From: Streptomyces canus
GTDB taxonomy: Bacteria > Actinomycetota > Actinomycetes > Streptomycetales > Streptomycetaceae
Assembly (NCBI RefSeq): GCF_030815415.1
Contig: NZ_JAUSWW010000001.1
Location: forward strand, 4,092,001-4,156,000
Direction of reading: 5' to 3'
DNA length: 64,000 nucleotides
A program made the position numbers and the translations under genes. The notes under the pieces are model-generated. The model ran no database searches. It was not told the DNA's origin and saw only the letters and a program-made list of their open reading frames with translations. Below, piece after piece: positions 58,548 to 64,000 of this stretch (position 1 is its first letter; every line of letters starts with the position of its first letter).

Positions 58548-58663
58548 GTATGGGGGTACCGACGTGGCCGGACTCCCGTGGGGGTACCGTTCGCGTGCCC
58601 ACGATTCGTCCGGCCATGCCTGCGGCCCCGAAATTGTTCCCGGCCTCGCCGGCTACCCGGCGC

Positions 58664-59812
58664 CTACTGGGTGCACCCCTTCTCCCCCGCCGCCAGCGTC
58701 ACGCAGGCGGTGGCGTCGCCGGCGTCCTTCACCGCGACCATCGGCGTGTACGCGATGGTGTCCCCGGCCGTGCTGATCGAGCCGGTCTGCGCGGCCTTGC
58801 CGGCCGTCACCGCGACCTTGTCGCCCTGCGCGGCCTGCGTGATACGGCCCCACGCGGCACCGCAGGTCTTGCTGTAGCGGACCTCCACGACCGTCGTGCC
58901 GACGGTGGCGGTCTGTGCGGTGGTCACCAGGTCCCCGCTGCACCCCATGCTCTCCGCGTCCTTGCCGGTGCAGGAGTCACCGCTGCACTCGACGCCGGGC
59001 GGGAGGTCGACGGAGGCGGTGACACTCGGGGAGGGCGAGGCGCCCGAGCCCTCGTTCTTCTTCTTGCCGTCGCCGTTCGTGAGGAAGTACGCGGCGCCTA
59101 TCACCACGAGCACCCCGACGACGCCCGCGAGGAACATCGTCAGCCGCCGCCTGCCGCCGCCACCGGCGTGCGCGGCGGGACGGGGACCCTGCGGGGGCTC
59201 GCCGTACGACGGGCTCGGGGACGGCGTCGACACCGGGCGGGCCGGGCTCTCCGGGGCGCGTCCGCCCGACGGCGAGGGTCCGTTGTATCCGGCCATCCCC
59301 CAGGAGTTGGGGCCTTCCCGGACGTCCGGCGTCGAGTCCCGGACCTCGGGCGGCGTCGGCTGCGGCGGCACCGACGGGACCACGCCCGCGGGCCCGGCAA
59401 CCCCCGGGGTCGCCGTGGCGCTGGTGCTCTTGCGGGCGGTCTTGCTGCCCTTGGCGTTCGCCGGGGGCGCACCGAACTCGCCGAGCGCGGCACGCGCCTG
59501 GGAGATACGGATGGCCTCCATGGTCATGTCGTGGCGCATCTCGGAGCGGCTCCAGGCGCGCTCGGCGAGCTCCCACATCGTGGTCAGATGGATGGGATTG
59601 GTGCCGGTGACCTCGGCCAGGGCGACGATCGCGCCCTTGGGCGCGAGCAGCCGGCCGTTGAGATACCGCTCCCAGGACGTCTTGCTGTAGCCCGTGCGGT
59701 CGGCCAGCGCCGCGACGCTCAGACCGCTGCGGTCCACGAGCCGCCGCAACTGGCTGGCGAACTCCCTGACCTGCGGATCCAGTTCATCGGGCAAGGCCCT
59801 CCAACGAGGCAT
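58664..59812 (-). CDS. Membrane-anchored HTH (XRE-like) protein with DUF2690 domain
   Basis: This is a 382-residue protein. Residues 8-85 form an XRE-like helix-turn-helix: LDPQVREFASQLRRLVDRSGLSVAALADRTGYSKTSWERYLNGRLLAPKGAIVALAEVTG. A Pro/Ser-rich linker of about 120 residues leads to one membrane helix (LTMFLAGVVGVLVVIGAAYFLT). The outer domain has CSGDSCTGKDAESMGCSGD and EVRYSKTCGAAWGRI, the DUF2690 (YjfA-like) Cys pattern. It could relay an envelope signal to DNA without proteolysis. GAGGGGGAAG precedes the ATG at 59812. The gene to its right (60152-60625) is a paralogue of the HTH part. Confidence 0.82.
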   Translation of the reverse strand: MPRWRALPDELDPQVREFASQLRRLVDRSGLSVAALADRTGYSKTSWERYLNGRLLAPKGAIVALAEVTGTNPIHLTTMWELAERAWSRSEMRHDMTMEAIRISQARAALGEFGAPPANAKGSKTARKSTSATATPGVAGPAGVVPSVPPQPTPPEVRDSTPDVREGPNSWGMAGYNGPSPSGGRAPESPARPVSTPSPSPSYGEPPQGPRPAAHAGGGGRRRLTMFLAGVVGVLVVIGAAYFLTNGDGKKKNEGSGASPSPSVTASVDLPPGVECSGDSCTGKDAESMGCSGDLVTTAQTATVGTTVVEVRYSKTCGAAWGRITQAAQGDKVAVTAGKAAQTGSISTAGDTIAYTPMVAVKDAGDATACVTLAAGEKGCTQ

Positions 59813-60151
59813 TGCTTCCCCCTCTTCCCCCCGGTCGTGCTGGCTGTTGCTGCGCTTCCCCGCGTGTGGTGCCCTCTGCCGAGTCCCCGTCTGGCTACCC
59901 ACAGGGATGCGCCCGCCAAGGATCTCAGTTCCCGGGGTGGGGGCGCACGGGTGCGTCGGGGCTGTGGGCATGCACCGTTGCACGCCCACCACGCCGCGGT
60001 CCAGTCTTCCAGCGGCGGGACGTCCCGGACCGTCCCGATTGGCCACGCTAACTCGGATGTTGAACGACTTCGTCGCACATCCGCGAACTTGTCAATACAT
60101 CGACACATAGAAGGCACACATTTTTTCACACTTGCCACTTCAGCGCGAAAT
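59813..60151. promoter_or_regulatory. 339-nt gap with a candidate -35 for the HTH/DUF2690 gene
   Basis: This gap is more AT-rich than its surroundings in 60050-60150. TTGACA is present on the minus strand at 60095-60090, but the expected -10 (near 60072-60067) is poor. No gene, terminator or repeat was recognised. Confidence 0.35.
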
Positions 60152-60625
60152 TTACCCAAAAGCCACGATGCCGCCGACCGCGACGACGAGCAGCAGGAGC
60201 AGCAGCAGTCCCGCGTACCGGAGCAGACGGCCGCCGTCCCGTTTCTCCGCCTTCTCTTCCGGCGGGGTGTCCCACCACGGCAGCGTGGGATCGTCCTCGT
60301 ACTCCTCCGCCCGCTCCGCACCCCCCGGCCGGTCCGGGACGGCCGCCGCGCGGGGCCAGGCCTGGACGGCGAGCTCCCAGCGGACCTTGACGCGCTCCAC
60401 GTCTGCGTCGGCGAGACCGACGAGCCGGCACAGGGCGGTCACCGCCTGCCGAGGCGGCGGCTGCGTGGCGTTGAGATAGCGGTGCCAGGAGGACTTGCTG
60501 TACGCGGTGCGCGCACCGAGCGAGGCCAGGCTGAGGCCCGTGCGGTCCTTGAGCCGCCGCAGCTGCTCCACGAAGTGCCGCACCTCCGGCGGCAGATCGT
60601 CCGGCAGCGACTGCCAGGCACCCAT
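60152..60625 (-). CDS. Small membrane-anchored HTH protein
   Basis: This 157-residue protein has an HTH domain (residues 5-85, WQSLPDDLPPEVRHFVEQLRRLKDRTGLSLASLGARTAYSKSSWHRYLNATQPPPRQAVTALCRLVG) closely resembling that of the neighbouring 58664-59812 gene. It then has an acidic linker (GGAERAEEYEDDPTLPWWDTPP) and ends in one membrane helix (LLRYAGLLLLLLLVVAVGGIVAFG) with no outer domain. GGAGGTGAG before the ATG at 60625 decides the start against a GTG five codons upstream. It may be a truncated duplicate, or a negative partner of the larger protein. Confidence 0.78.
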   Translation of the reverse strand: MGAWQSLPDDLPPEVRHFVEQLRRLKDRTGLSLASLGARTAYSKSSWHRYLNATQPPPRQAVTALCRLVGLADADVERVKVRWELAVQAWPRAAAVPDRPGGAERAEEYEDDPTLPWWDTPPEEKAEKRDGGRLLRYAGLLLLLLLVVAVGGIVAFG

Positions 60626-60781
60626 CCAGCTCACCTCCACGGTGTCGGACGACGTCAGGGAGGCGAACGGTTCCCCTTGTGGCAGGGACCGGACACCGTA
60701 GCGGAACGGTCACTTCCGTGCCACAGCGCACTGACAGCCGTTGAACGGGGTGTTCGCCGTACAAGAAGGTGGACGCAGACA

Positions 60782-60817
60782 GCGGCCCGTCCTTACTCGG
60801 GGGAGAGGACGGGCCGC
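60782..60817 (-). terminator. Terminator of folD-DUF3017
   Basis: GCGGCCCGTCC pairs perfectly with GGACGGGCCGC over 11 bp with a 14-nt loop, 23 nt beyond the DUF3017 stop. Confidence 0.7.
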
Positions 60818-60839
60818 CGTCGTCGTTCGCGGGGAGCAC

Positions 60840-61334
60840 CTAGCTGTCGACCGTGAAGTGCAGGGTGTCCTTCAGGAACGGGATCTCCAGCCAGGGGTCC
60901 GGCTGGGCCATCATCGACAGCAGGACGATCACCGCGCCCAGCAGGCCGTAGGTGACGATGTCCGTGAAGCGGGAGCGCACCGCGAGCATGCCGACGTCCC
61001 GCACCAGCCAGCGCAGCACGGCTCCGGCCACCAGCGCGGCGCCGATCAGCATCGTGCCGTAGCGGAAGACGTCGAGCGCGGTCATCAGCAGGCCGACCGC
61101 GACCGCGCCGAGGACGAGGAGGATCGGCCACTGCCGTGCGGGCGCGGGGGCGTCACTCGGCGCGGCCCGGCCGCCGCCCTCGGGGCGTGCGGTGTCCTTG
61201 GTGAACAGCGGGAAACGGCGGGTGGTGCGACGCGGCCGGCCCTCGGCGTCGGGGGCGCTGACCGCGTCCCGAACCTCGATGTCCGCGCCTTCCGACGCGT
61301 CCTGGCCCTCCGGGGGCGTCGTGTCAGCCTGCAC
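60840..61334 (-). CDS. DUF3017 membrane protein
   Basis: This 164-residue protein has an acidic/basic N-terminal half of about 65 residues (RRTTRRFPLFTKDTARPEGG) and three membrane helices, near 68-85 (PILLVLGAVAVGLLMTALDV), 90-108 (YGTMLIGAALVAGAVLRWL) and 123-142 (DIVTYGLLGAVIVLLSMM). DUF3017 proteins are found right after folD in actinobacteria; function is unknown. The start is GTG at 61334, inside the last codons of folD (11-nt overlap), with GGAGCG upstream, so translation is coupled. Confidence 0.82.
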   Translation of the reverse strand: MQADTTPPEGQDASEGADIEVRDAVSAPDAEGRPRRTTRRFPLFTKDTARPEGGGRAAPSDAPAPARQWPILLVLGAVAVGLLMTALDVFRYGTMLIGAALVAGAVLRWLVRDVGMLAVRSRFTDIVTYGLLGAVIVLLSMMAQPDPWLEIPFLKDTLHFTVDS

Positions 61335-62178
61335 TGCGCTCCGCCGCCTCGACCACGTTGACGAGCAGCTGGGCCCTGGTCATCGGGCCGACACCGCCGG
61401 GGTTCGGGGAGATCCAGCCGGCCACCTCGGCGACGCCGGGGTGGACATCGCCCACGATCTTGCCCTCGGCGCTGCGCGAGACGCCGACGTCGAGAACGGC
61501 GGCGCCCGGCTTCACGTCCTCGGGCCGGATCAGATGGGCGGAGCCGGCGGCGGCGACGATGATGTCCGCGCGCTTGAGGTGCGAGGACAGGTCGCGGGTG
61601 CCGGTGTGGCACTGGGTCACGGTCGCGTTCTCGCTGCGGCGGGTGAGCAGCAGCGGCATCGGGCGGCCGATGGTGACACCGCGGCCGACGACCACGACCT
61701 CGGCGCCCTTGATCTCCACGCCGTACTGACGGAGCAGGGTGAGGACGCCGTTGGGGGTGCAGGGCAGCGGGGCCGGCTCGTTGAGCACCAGGCGGCCGAG
61801 GTTCATCGGGTGGAGGCCGTCGGCGTCCTTGTCCGGGTCCATCAGCTCCAGGATGCGGTTCTCGTCGATGCCCTTGGGGAGGGGCAGCTGGACGATGTAG
61901 CCGGTGCAGGCGGGGTCCTCGTTCAACTCCCGCACCGCCGCCTCGATCTCCTCCTGCGTCGCCGTCTCCGGCAGTTCGCGCTGGATGGAGGCGATGCCGA
62001 CCTGGGCGCAGTCCCGGTGCTTGCCGGCGACGTACTTCTGGCTGCCGGGGTCGGTCCCGACGAGGATCGTGCCGAGGCCGGGCGTGACGCCCTTCTCCTT
62101 CAGCACCGCCACGCGGGCGGTCAGATCGGACTTGATCGCGGCTGCGGTGGCCTTGCCATCGAGAATCTGGGCGGTCAT
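61324..62178 (-). CDS. folD: Bifunctional methylenetetrahydrofolate dehydrogenase/cyclohydrolase
   Basis: This 284-residue enzyme interconverts 5,10-methylene-THF, methenyl-THF and 10-formyl-THF. The substrate site has GSQKYVAGKHRDCAQVGI, with the catalytic Lys53, and GYIVQLPLPKGID. The NADP part has VVVVGRGVTIGRPMPLLL and ADIIVAAAGSAHLI, and the C-terminal signature PNPGGVGPMTRAQLL is complete. Length is standard. With glyA in the same window it covers entry and interconversion of one-carbon units. GAGGATGGGG precedes the ATG at 62178. DUF3017 is cotranscribed. Confidence 0.97.
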   Translation of the reverse strand: MTAQILDGKATAAAIKSDLTARVAVLKEKGVTPGLGTILVGTDPGSQKYVAGKHRDCAQVGIASIQRELPETATQEEIEAAVRELNEDPACTGYIVQLPLPKGIDENRILELMDPDKDADGLHPMNLGRLVLNEPAPLPCTPNGVLTLLRQYGVEIKGAEVVVVGRGVTIGRPMPLLLTRRSENATVTQCHTGTRDLSSHLKRADIIVAAAGSAHLIRPEDVKPGAAVLDVGVSRSAEGKIVGDVHPGVAEVAGWISPNPGGVGPMTRAQLLVNVVEAAERSAG

Positions 62179-62440
62179 GACCCCATCCTCGCGGATGACC
62201 GGGTCCCGGTTCCAATCCGGGTCCCCCGGCGACTGTCCCGCCGTATCCGCTCATGATCAGCGATGTTGCACTTGCACAACACATGTGGATTGCGGCTGGA
62301 CAACGAACCGGCCACTGAAGAACGATTGTGGCCACAGCGCCGCGGGCTGTACCGGGGGGACGAACCGCATCTGTTGAACATTCCTCCGAACCGTGCCGCT
62401 CGTCGTCCCCGCACATTCGGTAAACGGAGGAAACACCGCC

Positions 62441-63097
62441 ATGAGTTTCGGCGATCCGAACAACCCTTACGGGCCCCCGCCCCAGCAGCCGCCGCCCGCT
62501 CCCGGTTACGGCTACCCGCAGCAGGCCCCGCCGCCGCCCGGCATCCCGCCGCAGCACCAGGCGTACCCCGGTTACCCGCAGCAGCCGGCGTACCCCGGCT
62601 ACCCGGGCGGCAACATGATCCCGCAGTCGATGCCCGGCCTGCTGGTGACGGCCCGTGTCTTCCTGTACATCATCTCGGCCGTGCAGATCCTGGGCGGCCT
62701 GGTCTACCTGTACATCGGTGCTTTCGTGAACGATGTGTCCGACGAGGCGGACTCCTTCAGCTCGTCCTCCGACGACCCGTTCAGCGAGCTCGGCGACATC
62801 GGCAACGCCGCGGCCGGCCTGATCGCGGGCATCGGGATCTTCATGCTAGGTCTCGCGACCCTGTCCATCGTCCTGGGCGTCAAGTTCGCCAGGGGCGGTC
62901 AGGGTGTCCGCATCACCACGGTCATCTACGGCGCGCTCGGCACGATCGTCGGCCTGATCCTGCTCTTCGTCGGCCTCGACACGGGCATGGCCTCGGCTGT
63001 CATCCTCCCCCTGCTGTGGGTCGTCTTCGGCGCCATCATCACCGCCGCTCCGGTGGTGCCGAGCGGCACGGCCTGGTTCGCCCGCCCGCGCTACTGA
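62441..63097 (+). CDS. Pro/Tyr/Gln-rich tetraspan membrane protein
   Basis: This is a 218-residue protein. Residues 1-60 form a low-complexity cytoplasmic region of PQQPPPAPGYGYPQQ-like repeats. Four membrane helices follow: about 67-92 (GLLVTARVFLYIISAVQILGGLVYLYIG), 120-145, 158-180 and 185-208. A Ser/Asp-rich loop (DEADSFSSSSDDPFSELGD) lies between helices 1 and 2. This layout is common in Streptomyces and resembles DUF4064/DUF4190-like proteins, but the exact family is not clear to me. CGGAGGAAAC precedes the ATG. The 262-nt upstream gap contains TTGCAC twice in tandem near 62269. A strong terminator follows the gene. Confidence 0.75.
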   Translation: MSFGDPNNPYGPPPQQPPPAPGYGYPQQAPPPPGIPPQHQAYPGYPQQPAYPGYPGGNMIPQSMPGLLVTARVFLYIISAVQILGGLVYLYIGAFVNDVSDEADSFSSSSDDPFSELGDIGNAAAGLIAGIGIFMLGLATLSIVLGVKFARGGQGVRITTVIYGALGTIVGLILLFVGLDTGMASAVILPLLWVVFGAIITAAPVVPSGTAWFARPRY

Positions 63098-63135
63098 CCT
63101 TGCACAACTGAACAGTTCGCGCCAATCCTGTCCAA

Positions 63136-63172
63136 GGGCCGTGTCTCACCCGTACGAGGGGAGACACGGCCC
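63136..63172 (+). terminator. Perfect 12-bp hairpin terminator
   Basis: GGGCCGTGTCTC (63136-63147) pairs with GAGACACGGCCC (63161-63172) across a 13-nt loop, 39 nt after the membrane-protein stop. Confidence 0.75.
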
Positions 63173-63225
63173 TGGTGCGTCGCCCTAGGCTGATGCGGTA
63201 GCCGTCAGGCACGGGGAGACGCACC

Positions 63226-63972
63226 TTGTACAGCATCATCGTGGTACCTCCGCCGACCACGGAGGACGAGCGAAACCGCACCCAGATCAGGCTCGCCCCC
63301 GGCGAGCGCCTCACCTTCGGCCGGTCCGCCCGGGAGAACGACCTGCGGATCGCCCATGACGGGGTGTCCCGCAGAGCCGGTGAGATCACCGCGCAGGGCG
63401 CCTTCTGGATCCTCAGCAACCTCAGCCGGGAACAGACCTACGTCGTCGAGAACCCGGAGGGTGCCGGCGAGCACATCAAGGTCGGCCCGGGGCGCCTGGA
63501 CGCCCCCGTCCCCTTCGAGTTCTCGCGGATCGTGCTGCCCGCGGCCGGTGATCTGCTGCCCGTCGAGGTGTGGGCGCCGCGCCACGACTACCGGGACGGC
63601 GAGAGCGAGCGGGACGGTGACACCACGGCCGCCGCGTTCTCGCTGGACTCCTCCAAACGCTACTTCGCGGTCCTCGCCGCCCTGTGCGAACCCCGGCTGC
63701 GCGGCGCACCGCACGCCCCGCTGCCCACCGTCGACCAGGTCGTGGACCGGCTGCGCCCCAACTGGCCCGCCGCGTCGCGCACTTCGGTGCAGTGGAACAT
63801 CGACTACCTCGCCGTGAAGCTGCGCCTCAAGCCCGGCCCGGACGAGGCCGACAGCGGCCCGCGTCTCAACGGCAAGAAGGAGTCGCTGGTCTCCCTGGCG
63901 CTCCGCTTCGATCTCGTACGGGAGGACGACCTGGTCGTCCTGACGGAGCCGTCCGGCCGGGTGGCCCGGTGA
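63226..63972 (+). CDS. FHA domain protein
   Basis: This 248-residue protein has an N-terminal phosphothreonine-binding FHA domain (residues about 20-100): RLTFGRSARENDLRIAHDGVSRRAGEI gives the conserved G-R and S-R pairs. A second, winged-helix-like part (about 130-235) includes LPTVDQVVDRLRPNWPAASRTSVQWNIDYLAVKLRLK, similar to segments that follow FHA domains in actinobacterial proteins coupled to Ser/Thr kinases. The start is TTG at 63226 with GGGGAG nine nt upstream. The stop overlaps the next gene's start (GTGA). TAGGCT at 63186 may be its -10. Confidence 0.8.
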   Translation: MYSIIVVPPPTTEDERNRTQIRLAPGERLTFGRSARENDLRIAHDGVSRRAGEITAQGAFWILSNLSREQTYVVENPEGAGEHIKVGPGRLDAPVPFEFSRIVLPAAGDLLPVEVWAPRHDYRDGESERDGDTTAAAFSLDSSKRYFAVLAALCEPRLRGAPHAPLPTVDQVVDRLRPNWPAASRTSVQWNIDYLAVKLRLKPGPDEADSGPRLNGKKESLVSLALRFDLVREDDLVVLTEPSGRVAR

Positions 63973-64000
63973 CCGAGCCCTACGCCGTCCCGGTGCCGAA
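63969..64000 (+). CDS. Start of next gene (3' end outside window), possibly a Ser/Thr kinase
   Basis: GTG at 63969 overlaps the FHA gene stop and reads VTEPYAVPVP to the window edge. Overlap and the FHA partner suggest a protein kinase, but only ten codons are visible, so this is context-based. Confidence 0.45.
   Translation, partial: MTEPYAVPVP

Noticed and set aside
57572..60856. Longest open frame in the window (1094 codons, plus strand)
   Set aside because: It runs antisense through mdh and the HTH gene, has no domain-like sequence, and arises from the GC-rich third positions of the real genes.
62264..62285. TTGCAC tandem copy and a similar CTTGCACAAC at 63101
   Set aside because: Two short matches flank the membrane-protein gene but lack symmetry or flanking mobile-element features; coincidence is likely.
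1..64000. tRNA, rRNA, insertion sequence or prophage remnants
   Set aside because: Reading both strands gave no cloverleaf-like segment, transposase motif, attachment-site duplication or phage gene.

Overview
This is high-GC DNA with very strong third-position GC bias. It carries an sdhCDAB operon, trpS, a long-form glyA, mdh, folD, a choline to glycine betaine operon and many leaderless-looking starts. Together these point to the conserved chromosome core of a Streptomyces or very close relative. I see no prophage, insertion sequence, rRNA, tRNA or CRISPR array. About 58 protein genes are supported. Two are cut by the window edges, and one (DUF4132) is split by a frameshift.

Layout. 1-7.2 kb: the end of a secreted PGRP amidase with FG-GAP repeats, small conserved genes, a degenerate tandem-repeat array at 4.3-4.7 kb, and a GH20 hexosaminidase. 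7.3-11.6 kb: an OHCU-decarboxylase-like gene and the succinate dehydrogenase operon. 11.7-19.2 kb: a Uma2 nuclease, a secreted beta-sandwich protein, an M48 protease with a zinc ribbon, the broken DUF4132 gene and its partner, a VOC protein and a TetR regulator. 19.2-24.3 kb: an MMPL exporter, an OmpR/HK two-component pair and an anti-sigma-like ATPase. 24.4-30.0 kb: an orphan peptide-binding protein, a metallophosphoesterase, an SCO4848-type membrane protein, a D,D-carboxypeptidase and a BrkB-family protein.

30.1-34.0 kb: two divergent gene pairs matching the complete decaprenylphosphoryl-arabinose precursor route (UbiA-type DPPR synthase plus PAP2 phosphatase; DprE1 plus DprE2). 34.0-40 kb: a 2'-5' RNA ligase-like protein, trpS, an ECF sigma factor with a probable anti-sigma factor and a likely target gene, and glyA. 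The sigma gene and the target gene are preceded by matching GGGAACC-N16-TGTAMCA promoters. 40-47 kb: a methyltransferase, an ATP-grasp (glutathionylspermidine synthase-like) gene with a lipoprotein, a membrane transporter-like gene, a MocR regulator divergent from two AhpD-like paralogues, and a PEP-mutase-family enzyme.

47.2-54.3 kb: one leftward, tightly coupled operon (betB, betA, ATPase with C-terminal regulatory domain, double-length permease, binding lipoprotein) for uptake and synthesis of glycine betaine. 54.5-64 kb: a secreted protein, a MarR-GNAT fusion with a perfect operator-like palindrome, mdh with a perfect 9-bp inverted repeat in its promoter region, two membrane-anchored HTH paralogues, folD-DUF3017, a Pro-rich membrane protein and an FHA protein coupled to a gene that runs off the edge. 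Family names come from reading translated sequence and remembered family signatures; no database search was run.
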